DNA of 64,000 nucleotides from Lumbricus rubellus. Its lineage: Eukaryota > Annelida > Clitellata > Crassiclitellata > Lumbricidae. Shown here in pieces: positions 20,678 to 31,800 of this stretch. The stretch is taken from contig OX243824.1 of assembly GCA_945859605.1 (NCBI GenBank), positions 31,755,869 through 31,819,868 on the forward strand, given 5' to 3'. A model generated the notes under the pieces. It was not told the origin of the DNA. It searched no databases and saw nothing but the letters and a program-made list of their open reading frames with translations. Numbering within the stretch: the first letter of the stretch is position 1; each line of letters opens with the position of its first letter. Made by a program: the position numbers and the translations under genes.

Positions 20678-21407
20678 AATCTTTCAAGAGAATCACAACA
20701 ACTTGTCTTGTTTCTTTACCTTGGCCATGATTTAACCTTTGCACTCCGAGTAATTGATTCACTTCATATCTTGAGACCAGAAGCCTACAGGCAATCTATC
20801 AAATGGCTGTTTTCCTGTAATACTAGGAAGGATCTTCCCATCCATCGAACGCATTACTATCATTATTATCATCCGTAAATTTATCTCTCCTCTCTTATTA
20901 TTTAAACAAGTATCCAAAGGCCACTTGTACCCTTATCTAAAAAAGCATTTAAATAAAAGAACAATAGCATCAGCTTCTTCCTGCAGATTGAAGAAAGCAT
21001 TGCATCTATGGCAACCTTTGACTTTAAATCATAAATGAATGTTGACATAATGTACAGTCGGGTACTGGTATACCTCACCCTGCAGAGCGACCTCTAAACT
21101 TTGAGCAATTTCAATAAAATTTGGTAGGATTCATTTTCACATGATGCATAACAGAATAACAGGGTACCGCCACGTATTTTTCAAAATTTATTTTTCCCCA
21201 TAGATTTGAGGACCACACCAACAAACATATTTTAAAACTTTTCAGCTAGGTGCATAAAAAATTTAAATGGGAACATACTTAATCAGAAGGTTGAAAGTAT
21301 GCTAGAAATGCACATGCTCCTGAGTTGATATGCAGCTCTAAACTGCACTTGGATGAAGAATATATGGTCTTTGAACAACATGAAACACTACTAATCTGAT
21401 TTAAACA

Positions 21408-21593
21408 TTACACATTCATAATTATTAATGTAACTATTTTACTTGGGATCTCGCGTTGATTACTTATTGAGAGCACTACATCATGGGATGCGTCTGATAA
21501 GTCGCAGCGCTCTATTTTAGCGATTTCTTCGGCGGCCATACCGTTTACATGGACTGGACCATAGTCTGCAAAATTACCATGAAAAGGATTCAT
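21408..21593 (-). pseudogene. Possible first exon of the same decayed gene
   Basis: 61 codons from ATG, ending near a GTAAAAT that could be a splice donor. No family recognised. Placed by strand and position only. Confidence 0.2.
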
Positions 21594-21906
21594 GCCAAAG
21601 CAGAAGTAGGATTGTTGGAAAAGACTATTGCTGCGATAGGCGAATAATTTAGAACGCTAAAGCGATAATTACCCGCATACTGCGTTGAATTAACTGGCAA
21701 GTACTAGGCGTGCCGAGTCGATTAAAAGCACTACTTAGACATCGCTATGTTATTATTCAAATTCTAACCTTCCAAACACAAATATTCAAATGCATGCAAA
21801 TTTACTTAATGTTCTTGCGCACAATACGAGCGAAAACAACTTTAATTAAGTTTTGATTCACAAACATCGCTCATGAAACTATTATTACAAGCCAGGCTAT
21901 CGCACA

Positions 21907-22740
21907 CAGTAATGCCACCGAGGTTTCAGAAATAAACCCAAATTTCTTTCCAAAAAACCCAGAAAAACCCAGACTATTTATATAAGCTATTTTAGACCCC
22001 CTTGTTAAAATTGAGTTGTTTTTTCGCTTTTTCGTATGAGGGTTAAAAAATGTTCGTCAAAAGAGTCGAATAAAATGTAATAATACTTTTAAAATATCAA
22101 TCGTTAAAGTTGTCAGAGACTGACAATAAGCTGAATCGATAGGCTATATTCGTGTGTGCATGCGCAGCGGGTTGTGCCTACCAGAATTTTAAACACATGA
22201 CACACATGGCTTAAGTTTACGTAGTTTTAAAGTTGTCAGATGTTTCCAGTCAAATTTTCTTAATAGACCTACATCAATAATCCAAAGTTTTAACCACCTA
22301 GAACATAATTGCAACAACTATAGGCCTATTATACCACTAGAGAATTGGCCTGACCTACAGTCAGTGCAGTGTATATTATTATTACAGTATATACATGTTA
22401 TAGATGTCAATACGTAGCTTGACAAGGAAAGAGGAATGACCTTACCTATTTTGAGATGTCAAAATGGTTTATTAATTTTCTGTGCATAGCTATAATCTTC
22501 AGGTTGTAAATTATTTGTGAATTGACAAAGTGAGATCTCACCAAAATTGATTGTGGAGTTTAAAATTAAAATTAGTGGAAACAGTTATGTATCACGACCA
22601 TTTTACATTGAATTTTACAGAATATTCATGTGTTTTAAGTAGAAATGGTCAACTCACCCAAATAAACCCAGATTTGGCCCAAAAAAACCCAGAAACACAG
22701 ACGAAGGCCAAAAAACCAAAACCCAGCTGTGGCATCACTG
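21907..22740. mobile_element. hAT element, non-autonomous, 834 bp
   Basis: Ends are CAGTAATGCCAC and GTGGCATCACTG, one mismatch. It is flanked by a perfect 8-bp duplication ATCGCACA (21899-21906 and 22741-22748). Direct copies of an AAATAAACCCA...AAAACCCAGA block lie just inside each end. No transposase is encoded. Confidence 0.92.
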
Positions 22741-22990
22741 ATCGCACAAGGTTGGCTCTGTAGAGCGAAAATAGCCCAATAAAGTCGTCCAAATGGTCGA
22801 TCTAACAGCAAAAGAAACCAAATTTTCCACACATAATTATCACTAATTGTTTTAGTTATGTTTGGGATCGAATTAATTGATACAGATAGCTGAAAAGTCC
22901 TAAAATATGTTTTTCTTCAATACAAAAATGTTTGTTGCTTTTATGCACAGTTTGCACAATGCACGAGCTTATCGTCCTCACTATTATGGT

Positions 22991-23773
22991 AAGTCAGGTC
23001 AATAAACAATTGCCAAGGCAACAATTTTAAAGATTAGTTTTAGACTACCAACAGGGATGAAATTTATCAACAATCTTGACAATTAATGTCACAAAAAATA
23101 TTGCCATTGCTACAAAATTTATTATTATAGCATGTAATGGAATTTCTTATAACAGTCATCATCATCGGCATCCGTCGCCTACTCCACCAATGAGTTGATT
23201 AAATTTGTCCAACCCTAAGTTAAGGATTAAGTTAAGTTAACAACTTACAATGTAGCTCTTTTCCATGCATGATAGTCGAACGTCCGAAGAATTTATGCCA
23301 CACAATAATATTTGATGTGACTATAGTATCGGAGATTGAGTGACGACAACAATAACTCTAATCCTGACATATGCTAACCCTAATGGTTAGTTGTGAGTGC
23401 ACTGATACTGTGAAATTCCAAAACTCAAGAATTTCTCAATTTTTTTCATTTTTGGAGCGTAAGACTAGGCTATGCCCAAATTATCCATTGTATCCAATAA
23501 AGTTAGATATTTATAAATTCTACCATTTAAGAGCTTTCCAATGGTAGTAGCCTAAACTTGTCAGAATAGGATCAAGGGTTGGGATCTAAAGGCATTTAGA
23601 AGTTGGATAGATCAGGCGCCAATTAGGCAAATTATGGGGAAAATTTGGTGCCTTGAAGGACCCTAAATATTTTTGTAATGTCATAAAAATTCTCAGGTGT
23701 TATACCGGGACCATATGGAAACTTCTTAGGGGGACTGCATAGACGATTTCTGAAAAAAAAATTGAAACACTAT
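22991..23773. other. No gene recognised
   Basis: Intergenic DNA without recognisable coding or repeat structure, apart from a short AAGTTAAGTTAA-type run near 23215-23240. Confidence 0.4.
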
Positions 23774-24257
23774 AGGGCTGCCAACTCTTGATTTTGCCAT
23801 TCCGGGACGCCTGCAGTCACTAGATATTTAGATATGACATTTATACCAATTTATAATTTCCACGTGTATTGCATACTGCATAGGCACAAAGTTGTGGCAA
23901 TCAGGGCGTCATCTCTCAAAAAACATTAGAACGGACAAACAGTAGGCTACATAAGGCACAATGTGCTACGGAGTATCAGTGGTTTGTAAAGTTTTCAAGA
24001 CTTGAACCCAGCGCTGTCCAACATTCTATATGGATCTATTCAGCCCACAACGTTATGTTTAATATATAGAAGACAGAATGCCAAATTATCACACAACTTG
24101 TCGAGTTTAGTATGCAAAATAACATTTTGTCAAGTGCGTCTCTACCACAAATTCCGGGAAATTTGAGACCAATTCGGGAACCATTCGGGACACGGGACGC
24201 ACACGCCGCACAGGGCAGATTACCTGATCCGGAGAATCCGGGACGGTTGGCAGCCCT
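23774..24257. mobile_element. MITE with 12-bp terminal repeats
   Basis: AGGGCTGCCAAC at 23774 and its exact inverse GTTGGCAGCCCT at 24246-24257. The bases outside are TAT and ACA, so no long target duplication is evident and the superfamily is open. A GGGAC-rich direct repeat lies near the right end. Confidence 0.6.
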
Positions 24258-24534
24258 ACATACAATACGGTGTCACGACAACTGGTTCACCGACAACTGG
24301 TTCAACGACAATTGGTCCACGGACAATTCGTTCACCGACAACTGGTTCACGACCATTGGTACACGACAATATTATTGGCTCACCCGCAAATGGTGAACCT
24401 AAAATGGATGAAGGTTGCGTATAGGTGAAATAGAAGCTTGATTGACAAAAATAACTATTGAGAAATGAAAGCCGGATTAATTATAAAGGGCTTGAGAAAT
24501 GGAAGCTGGATGCATGTTGAAATACATGAATGAA

Positions 24535-25045
24535 TGTAAGCTAATTTAATCAGTGCACGACGATTGTCGTACAGCGACGCAGGTAGGCCTGCTGCAAATT
24601 GGCGCGCGGCGTCTGGACAGGTGATTGGCTGGACAGCGCGTGATGTCTAGACGAGCGTACGTTGACTGTACAAGGAGGGAGTGGGAGTGAAGAAGGAGTG
24701 TTGTGTGTTGAGAGCTGTTGAGATAGGCTGTAATAGTTGTTGTTGAGTTGCGATAGAGTAGACTGATGAAGGTAGTAGTCGTGTAGTTGTTATGATAACG
24801 CAAGTGTAGTCATTGTTGTGTTGTTGCTGATCGTTTTACTTTACATCGGATTTTGGAGTATAATAAGAAGACTTAAACACGTCGTCGTTGTTGGTTATAA
24901 AACAGTGAAAGACTGTAGATTCTTTAACCTAGCCATTTAGCTAATGAAACAGTTATCTAGGGATAGGCCTATGCTACCACGAACTTATACGAAGAAGCTT
25001 CCGAAGAGACTGATAGGAGGAGGTCATCACAAGGAGGTTATCACA
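24535..25045 (+). repeat. 5' LTR of element 2
   Basis: 511 bp, TGTAAGC...TATCACA. A TTATAAAA TATA-like box lies near 24893-24900 just before the ACAGT-GAAAG-ACTGT stem-loop. It is followed by TTTTGTGTCCTTGCGG, the counterpart of the element 1 primer site. Confidence 0.85.
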
Positions 25046-25386
25046 TTTTGTGTCCTTGCGGTGAGATAACGATCCAAGTTGCAGGAGAACGATCCTAGTT
25101 ACGAACGGCGGGTCTACGTGCCAAGTTACGAACGGAGGGATTCTATCCAATCAACAGACGTTGTGGAGGAACGGACGCTGTGAATTTATCAAGGAGCCGA
25201 GCACACGGGAGAAGCAACGATACATCGAGCATCCGTACGTCAGTGAGAAACGACAACACAACGACTACAAGGTAGAAAAACTTGCTTGTCTATTGAAGTG
25301 TGCATAAAGAATTGAAGTCAGTCAATTGCGAACATTTGAAGAGTAGCCTACTATTTTATCAAGCATCTGTAAAGTAAAGTAGTAAG

Positions 25387-28323
25387 ATGGAGAAACTTAC
25401 GGAGCAAAAGCAAGCAGCTATTAAAAAGATGTCTTCGGATAGACTAGTAAAATTATTAATTGAAGCAGGCGTAGACGCAGAAGAAGTTGAACAGATGTCG
25501 AGGGAACATTTGATGAGAACTTTGGCTGAGATTTGGGCAAAGGAAGAAGTTGAAGAAGAAGGTGCTGTTGGAGGCGCTAAAGAAAAGCCGGTTGAGAAAC
25601 CTCAGGCACCGATGTCCATGGAGGCGTTGCTACAATTCATGATGATGAGTAGACAAGAAGAAAAGGAGAAAGAAGAGCAGCGTAGACGAGAAGAGAGAGA
25701 ATTACGACAACAAGAGATAGATATGCAGAGGCAGCAGTTCCAGATACAATTAGAACAAATGAGAATAGATCGTGACGAATCAGAACGAAGAAGGATGGAG
25801 TTAATGATAGAATATGAAAAAGCAAGGAGAAGCGATGAAGAAATACGGAGACAGCAGATCGAAGACAAAAAAGCTCGTGAGGAAGAAAAGGAAAAGATGC
25901 GTTTACAAGAACTGCAAAGAGCCGAAGAGATTCGACAGGAAGAATTCCAAGCCGAAAAAGACAATTTGGAAAAAGCAGAAAGAGAAAGAGAAGAACAGAT
26001 GCAATTGGAACAAAAGAAACTTGCTATTAAGGAAGCTCAACTCCATGAGATGGCTATTGAAAAGGAGGAACGCAGAAAGCAGTTAGACTTGTTGCAGCAA
26101 AAGATAGAACAGAAGGAACTGCGCAGGGTAGAAGATCAAACTCGACTGACGAAGAAAGACGAAGACGATAGAAAATGTCGTGAAGAGTCAGAACGAAATA
26201 GGCTCAGAGAAAGTGAGACAATGGTGTCAAAGATTAAGAAGATAGGTGATGCAATGAAACATGTGTTACCGAAGATGCCGAATGATATGATGGAAGTGCC
26301 ATTATATTTTGAAACAGTTGAAAATGCATTCAATAGCTTCGCTGTGGAAAAGCAGTACTGGGTGAAATTGTTGTTGCCATTGATGACCCCGAGAGCGCGA
26401 ACGGTATTGAATCGATTGTCATTTGAGAATTTAGATAAATACGATGCAGTGAAAGAGCATTTGTTGAAGGAATTCAAGTTAACAGCTCGTGAGTACAGGT
26501 CAAGGTTTGCAGAGGCCAAGAAGACAGCCGAAGAAACCTATACGATGTTCACGGCTAGGCTGAAGAACCTGTTGAATTATTATGTCCGAAGTAGACGAGT
26601 GGACAAAGACTACGAGAAGCTGTTTGATTTGTTAGTGGCGGACAAGCTGAAAGAATGTTTACCACCAGGTCCACTACAGTTTGTCTTAGCAAAAGAGGGC
26701 ACAGAATGCTTGGAAGCCAGTGACGTGGCAGACCTCGCAGACATACATGTAAACAATCGGATTGGTGTGATGTTTCAAGAAAAGCCGAAATATGAGTCAT
26801 GGGACAATAATCCAAAGCAAACCAAGTGGGACAGCAATAACAAAGAAACTGGAAACCAAGCCAAAAGTAATAATGTAAGGAAAGATAATTTCTCGGGAAA
26901 GCAGTGGTCGCAAGATAAACAGCAGTCAACGTGGGACAGACAAGCCTACAATCGAACTCCGCCGCTGGGACGCCCAACAGAAAGTAATGCATCATACACG
27001 CCGTACAGCAAGTGGGAGAACAATGAGCAAAGAAGTTTTATAAAGAAACGTTGCCACAACTGTCAGTCCGACAAACACCTAATAAAACACTGCCAAGCAC
27101 CAGGAGCGGCAAATCTGAGAAAGAGCTTTAGTAGGAGTGCAGAGAATTTGAGAGTAAACCAGATCCAAGTGATAAATGCACCTCCTGGTTGGGAAGAACA
27201 ATACAACCGAGAAACGGAAGTGAAGTCGGTGATGAAATGTACACCACGGTTTATAATACAAAATAAAGATGATTTTTCACTTATAAAGAAGATTGCCTTG
27301 CAGCATGTGACGGTAGAAATACGTGGAAATGATGGTCAGCCTATACGAGTCAAAGCATTGAGTGACTCTGGAACCGAGATACCAGTAATCAACGAGGAAC
27401 TACTGAAAGGAACGACAGTAGAAGAAATCGGCAGAGTTCATCTGCAATGTGTAGCTGGAGAGCCGATTCCAGCTAAGTTGGTGAAAATCGAAGTGCGGAT
27501 GAGCAGTCGTAACGAAGGAGCAGCTACAGAGGATAGGACAATAAATATCGCGCCATGTTTAACTTTAGTGTGTGCCAGCATTCCAGCGGATCTGTGCAAA
27601 GAAAACAGGGAAAAGTTCTTGCTACATCCGGAGATAATTGCAGAATTGAAAGAGATTCCACCAGTGAGTGTATTGCAAGGGGAACTACAAGCGAATGTGA
27701 CTACAAGAGCACAAAGTCGGAGAGCAGAAGTCGAAGGCGGAGAAGATGAAATGATAAACGAAAGTTCGCAAGAAGATGACACGGACAGCGAAGATGAACT
27801 CAGCATTCAAGATGACGAAGGAATAACACCCGAGAACAATGAAAATGAAGAAGTGATGGCTGCAAGTGAACGAAATGATAGTGAAGATTCGGGGAGCGAT
27901 GTGGAAATTGGTACGAGCATGAGAGAAATGTTTACGGAGAATACGAATGATGAAAAACAGGTGGAAAATGCAAAGAAATTGGAGAAACAAAAACAGTATG
28001 CCGGCCAATATAACAAGAAAGCAAAATATAAAGAATTCAAACCAGGAGAAAACGTCAACGTACTATATCCAACGTCAACCAACAAATTGATCTCACGATG
28101 GCATGGTCCATGTACAGTGCTACAAAGAAGATCCAAGTATTCGTATCTGGTGGACATGAATGAAAACGGCCGACGAATCGTCCATGCCAACAAAATGAGG
28201 AAGTTCATCGCAAGAACATTATCGTGTGGTCTCATCGTGGCAGAGGACGACGAATTCGGATCAGTGGTAGAACTACCATTGAAAGAAGACCAGGCAGAGA
28301 CGACACAGAAATCGCTGCAATAG
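25387..28323 (+). CDS. Gag-protease protein of element 2, fused to integrase tail
   Basis: 978 residues in one frame: SAP-like N-terminus, charged coiled coil, capsid domain, CX2CX4HX4C knuckle (CHNCQSDKHLIKHC), and protease DSG within ALSDSGTEIPVI. After the acidic linker, KKLEKQKQY joins directly to the GPC region. Compared with element 1, about 330 residues holding the HHCC and DD35E domains are removed without breaking the frame. The frame stops at TAG 28321-28323, where element 1 has a Leu codon (TTG). It could still make capsids and a protease. Confidence 0.88.
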   Translation: MEKLTEQKQAAIKKMSSDRLVKLLIEAGVDAEEVEQMSREHLMRTLAEIWAKEEVEEEGAVGGAKEKPVEKPQAPMSMEALLQFMMMSRQEEKEKEEQRRREERELRQQEIDMQRQQFQIQLEQMRIDRDESERRRMELMIEYEKARRSDEEIRRQQIEDKKAREEEKEKMRLQELQRAEEIRQEEFQAEKDNLEKAEREREEQMQLEQKKLAIKEAQLHEMAIEKEERRKQLDLLQQKIEQKELRRVEDQTRLTKKDEDDRKCREESERNRLRESETMVSKIKKIGDAMKHVLPKMPNDMMEVPLYFETVENAFNSFAVEKQYWVKLLLPLMTPRARTVLNRLSFENLDKYDAVKEHLLKEFKLTAREYRSRFAEAKKTAEETYTMFTARLKNLLNYYVRSRRVDKDYEKLFDLLVADKLKECLPPGPLQFVLAKEGTECLEASDVADLADIHVNNRIGVMFQEKPKYESWDNNPKQTKWDSNNKETGNQAKSNNVRKDNFSGKQWSQDKQQSTWDRQAYNRTPPLGRPTESNASYTPYSKWENNEQRSFIKKRCHNCQSDKHLIKHCQAPGAANLRKSFSRSAENLRVNQIQVINAPPGWEEQYNRETEVKSVMKCTPRFIIQNKDDFSLIKKIALQHVTVEIRGNDGQPIRVKALSDSGTEIPVINEELLKGTTVEEIGRVHLQCVAGEPIPAKLVKIEVRMSSRNEGAATEDRTINIAPCLTLVCASIPADLCKENREKFLLHPEIIAELKEIPPVSVLQGELQANVTTRAQSRRAEVEGGEDEMINESSQEDDTDSEDELSIQDDEGITPENNENEEVMAASERNDSEDSGSDVEIGTSMREMFTENTNDEKQVENAKKLEKQKQYAGQYNKKAKYKEFKPGENVNVLYPTSTNKLISRWHGPCTVLQRRSKYSYLVDMNENGRRIVHANKMRKFIARTLSCGLIVAEDDEFGSVVELPLKEDQAETTQKSLQ

Positions 28324-28947
28324 GACTATGAACAGATCGGACATCTTACCAGCGAGCAACAGAAATCACTTCAAGTGGGTGAGGAACAAATTAGCGATTT
28401 AGCAATCAAGATGTCTAAACAAGTGCTGTATGCAATGAGCCGTATGTAGATGACATTGAAGTACATTTTGATAATTGTCCTAATCATTTGAATGGACATT
28501 CTTTTAAGACAATTAGAATTGTTTCTGAAACAGATCAGATTGCATAATGTGATTTTATATATGTTTGAGGTTGGCAAACCATTTAATTTGTATTGTGATA
28601 GCAGTGACTTTGTTGTGGGAACTGTGCTGTCACAAGTGGACGATGAGGGGATAGAACGTCCCGTTTTATTTATCAGTCAGAAGCTGACAGATACCCAGAG
28701 GAGATGGGCGACGATTGAGAAGGAAGCCTATGCAATCATATGGGCTTTAAACAAGTTGAAAGAAATTATTATTGGTTCCAAGATTAATGTGTTCACTGAC
28801 CATAATCCTTTAGTTTATTTGACTGAGTCAATGTCGAAGTCTGCTAAGTTAGTCCGATGGTCTTTATCATTGCAAAATTTTGACATTCTGTTGAACTATA
28901 AGAAGGGAAAGCTGAATGTCGTAGCCGACTGTTTATCGAGATTGTAG
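28324..28947 (+). pseudogene. RT palm fragment and RNase H of element 2
   Basis: YVDD is encoded at 28443-28454, followed by a short helix-like segment that continues after a frameshift near 28490. A frame from 28492 then runs into RNase H (YCDSSD, EKEAYAI, TDHNPL) to a stop at 28947. The RT fingers and most of the palm are gone; the junction just before YVDD matches that of element 3. Confidence 0.8.
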
Positions 28948-29064
28948 TATAAGATATTTTGTGATTGCATTTAGTATAGGAATTGTTTGTATTTAGTTTA
29001 AGCATTATACGTTCGCTAATTTTTAAGATAAATTAGCTCTCTTCAAAAGAAAGGAAGGAGGTAA

Positions 29065-29573
29065 TGTAAGCTAATTTAATCAGTGCACGACGATTGTCGT
29101 ACAGCGACGCAGGTAGGCCTGCTGCAAATTGGCGCGCGGCGTCTGGACAGGTGATTGTCTGGACAGCGCGTGATGTCTAGACGAGCGTACGTTGACTGTA
29201 CAAGGAGGGAGTGGGAGTGAAGAAGGAGTGTTGTGTGTTGAGAGCTGTTGAGATAGGCTGTAATAGTTGTTGTTGAGTTGCGATAGAGTAGACTGATGAA
29301 GGTAGTAGTCGTGTAGTTGTTATGATAACGCAAGTGTAGTCATTGTTGTGTTGTTGCTGATCGTTTTACTTTACATCGGATTTTGGAGTATAATAAGAAG
29401 ACTTAAACACGTCGTCGTTGTTGGTTATAAAACAGTGAAAGACTGTAGATTCTTTAACCTAGCCATTTAGCTAATGAAACAGTTATCTAGGGATAGGCCT
29501 ATGCTACCACGAACTTATACGAAGAAGCTTCCGAAGAGACTGATAGGAGGAGGTGATCACAAGGAGGTTATCA
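29065..29573 (+). repeat. 3' LTR of element 2
   Basis: Matches 24535-25043, preceded by the polypurine tract at 29046-29062. It ends TTATCA and is followed directly by inverse 36-bp repeats. Confidence 0.85.
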
Positions 29574-29574
29574 T

Positions 29575-29825
29575 CCATTCAGCTTCCATTTATCAAGCAT
29601 TCTATTCATGAATCCAGCCTCTACTTCAGATATAAAAATACCATTATCCACCTTCCATTTCAACGGCGTTTTTATCAATCCAGTTCCAATTTAAACAAGA
29701 ACATTTTCATCAATTCAGCTCCAGGTAAATCATGAACACTTTAACCAATCCAGCTCCAATTTCAGCATGAATATTTTCATCAATCCAGTTCCAGTTTGAG
29801 CAAGAATATTTTCATCAATCCAGCT
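29575..29825 (-). repeat. 36-bp repeats, inverted (right foldback arm)
   Basis: About seven units with cores like TTTTCATCAATCCAGCTCC, the inverse of the left-arm repeats at 24405-24515. Confidence 0.8.
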
Positions 29826-29954
29826 CCAATAATATTGTCGTGTAACATTTGTCGTGAACCAGATGTCGGTGAACGAATTGCCCGTGAACCAGTTGTCGTT
29901 GAACCAGTTGTCGGTGAACCAGTTGTCGTGGAACCATATAATACAACCACGCAT

Positions 29955-30035
29955 ACTTTCAGCACGGTTCCGGGAGCAAGATCAAGAGGAAGACCTAGGA
30001 AGAGGTGGTGGGACAACATTAAATTTTGTGAATAG
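29955..30035 (+). pseudogene. LINE ORF2 C-terminal fragment
   Basis: The reading RGRPRKRWWDNIK matches the recurring C-terminal tail of endonuclease/RT-type LINE proteins in animals. Only about 25 codons remain, immediately outside the foldback arm. Confidence 0.55.
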
Positions 30036-30455
30036 ACGGGTTTATCAACAGAGGATTATTGTTGAGAGCAACCGAAGACAGGAGAGAATGAAGAAGAATT
30101 GTTCGAAATGCAAGCAACCCTCGTATCGAGGAAGGTTGAAGGTAAGGCATACTTTCTGCAAGAATTATAGGAAATTTCCCATATAGGGCCTACGTTCAAG
30201 ATTTTTAAAAGCTAATCACCAGATCTGAAAAAACTATCCAGACATCCCCAAAATTTCACAATTACACGCGCACACACTTTATGCAGGCCTGTGTATAAAG
30301 TCATACAATATCTGTGCCAGAGCAGCAAATGTAGGCCTACGTAGGCTAAGAATCTTTATAACATACACACAATTCTCATTAAGTATGCATTGCATAGACG
30401 GATAGACTCCATTAACCTATAATATTGATTTGATAATCGCACTTAGACGTTAAAG
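30036..30455. other. No gene recognised
   Basis: Short open frames only; two TAGGCCTA-type motifs. Confidence 0.4.
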
Positions 30456-30460
30456 GGAGC

Positions 30461-30989
30461 TGTCAACCCCTTCTGCTCTCTCTAGTTGACCTCCAGTCTC
30501 CTCGGTAGCTTTTCAATATCGTTCATCAGTAGCCTAAGCCTATCCCTACTGACTTAACTGACTTTAATCTACTGGCTAGTTAAAGTCTCTATTCTACAGT
30601 CTTTCACTGTTTTACTTCAACGACAACGACGACAGGTTAATAGTATATTATATCAAATCCAACGTAAAATGAAACAGCAGCAACAACACGATAATGTCTA
30701 TCCTTGCATTATCACAGCAACTACAACACTTCTCCACAACTCTAGTCAACTCCTACTACTACTAGGCCTACTACTGCACTTATCACCGTCTAACTCGCCA
30801 CTCTTCCTTCTCACGCTCCTTCCTTCTCTCTGTCTCTCTTTCGTACACGCAACCCTCGATCGGCCGTGTCTAGACTAGGCGTCTGGAAACTCGCGCCAAT
30901 AACGCAGCTGCTGTCTGGCCCATCGCCGCTAGTTGTACAAACACTCGACTGACCGCTATAGGCCTCACTCTATATTATATCAGCTCACA
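30461..30989 (-). repeat. 3' LTR of element 3
   Basis: 529 bp. The R-like stem-loop ACAGT-CTTTC-ACTGT (plus-strand view) is kept at about 30596-30611. The polypurine tract follows inside the element at 30992-31010. Confidence 0.88.
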
Positions 30990-31094
30990 TTACCTCTTTC
31001 CTTTCTTTTGAAGAGAGCTAATTATCTTTAAAAATTAGCGAACGCACATTAATTAATACAATACAAACAATTCTTACATTAATGCATCATAAAA

Positions 31095-31500
31095 TATCTT
31101 ACACTACAATCTAGATAAACAGTCAGCTACTACATTCAGCTTTCCTTTCTTGTAGTTCAACAGAATGTCAAAATTTTGTAATCATAATGACCATCTGACT
31201 AACTTAGCAGATTTCGACATTGATTCAGTCAAATAAACTAAAGGATTGTGATCTGTAAACACATTGATCTTAGAAATTATTATTGGTTCTAATCCTATAA
31301 GGTGATCGATGAATTTCATCTCACTCTTACCAAACACACATGTCTCATCTCATCTTCTAGTTCAATGTCACATTATGCAATCTTATTTGTTTCAAAAACA
31401 ACTCTAAATGTCTTAAATGACTGTCCATTCTGATGATTGGGATAATTATCCATATTTACAGCGTTTACAACAGTTTTCTTTCAACATCAGAATGTACTGC
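31095..31500 (-). pseudogene. Decayed RT/RNase H remnant of element 3
   Basis: 31095-31275 matches the RNase H end of element 1 with several stops and indels. 31360-31440 matches the short RT segment next to YVDD in element 2. The DNA at 31497-31525 shows the same junction as element 2, where the pre-RT segment meets the VDD-type box. Confidence 0.7.
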
Positions 31501-31508
31501 AATGTCTT

Positions 31509-31800
31509 CTACATTTTACTGAGTGCATACAGCACCTGCTTAAATTGTTCGCTCGTTAAATATCCAATTTGTTCATAATCCAATTGAAGTGATTTCTGTT
31601 TCGTCTCTGGATGGTCTTCTTTCAACGGTATTTCATCCACTGATCCAAATTCGTCGTCCTCTTCCACGATAAGACCACATGATAATGTTCTTGTGATGAA
31701 CTTTCTCATTTTGTTGGCATGCACAATTCGTCGACCATTTTCATTCATGTCCACGAGATATGAATATTTGTATCTTCTTTGTAGGACAGTACATGGACCA
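31509..31800 (-). pseudogene. Integrase C-terminal tail of element 3
   Basis: A frame with WHGPC, VDMNENGRRIVHANKMRKF and the following acidic region matches the GPC tail of elements 1 and 2. It stops after QVLYALSKM at 31509. The integrase core is deleted. Confidence 0.75.

Larger units (their letters stand above)
18950..22988 (-). mobile_element. ~4-kb DNA transposon with long inverted repeats, superfamily unassigned
   Basis: The block 18950-19025 (AGTGATGAGG... GTGCATTGTGCA ...AAAGCAACAAAT) is matched in reverse at 22905-22988. The next stretch (GGTGGTCCTCAAA, 19052) is matched in reverse at 21060-21215. The right arm is interrupted, partly by the hAT element 21907-22740. Open minus-strand pieces between the arms may be a decayed transposase. 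Arms are clear but diverged; the superfamily and exact ends are not settled. Confidence 0.5.
24535..29573 (+). mobile_element. Gmr1-like LTR retrotransposon, integrase- and RT-deleted (element 2)
   Basis: LTRs are 24535-25045 and 29065-29573, both beginning TGTAAGCTAATTTAATC. They differ by about two substitutions by eye, and the last CA is not present in the 3' copy. No 5-bp target duplication is visible. Gag, protease and the GPC tail are fused in frame after a clean loss of the whole integrase. RT is reduced to a short YVDD fragment joined to RNase H. It is a young deletion derivative that needs enzymes from elsewhere. Confidence 0.88.
24272..29940. mobile_element. TU-like foldback element enclosing LTR element 2
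   Basis: The left arm has 15-bp repeats CGACAACTGGTTCAC (24277-24370), then 36-bp repeats (24405-24530). After the retroelement, the right arm shows the same two blocks in reverse order and inverse orientation: 36-bp repeats 29575-29825 and 15-bp repeats 29835-29935. The 15-bp arms align unit by unit, including the diverged units and the ACACGACAATATTATTGG transition. The retroelement therefore sits near the dyad of a foldback. Confidence 0.75.

Noticed and set aside
30669..30878. Plus-strand gene at 30.7 kb, repeated at 33.1 kb
   Set aside because: Both are the antisense strand of the element 3 LTRs.
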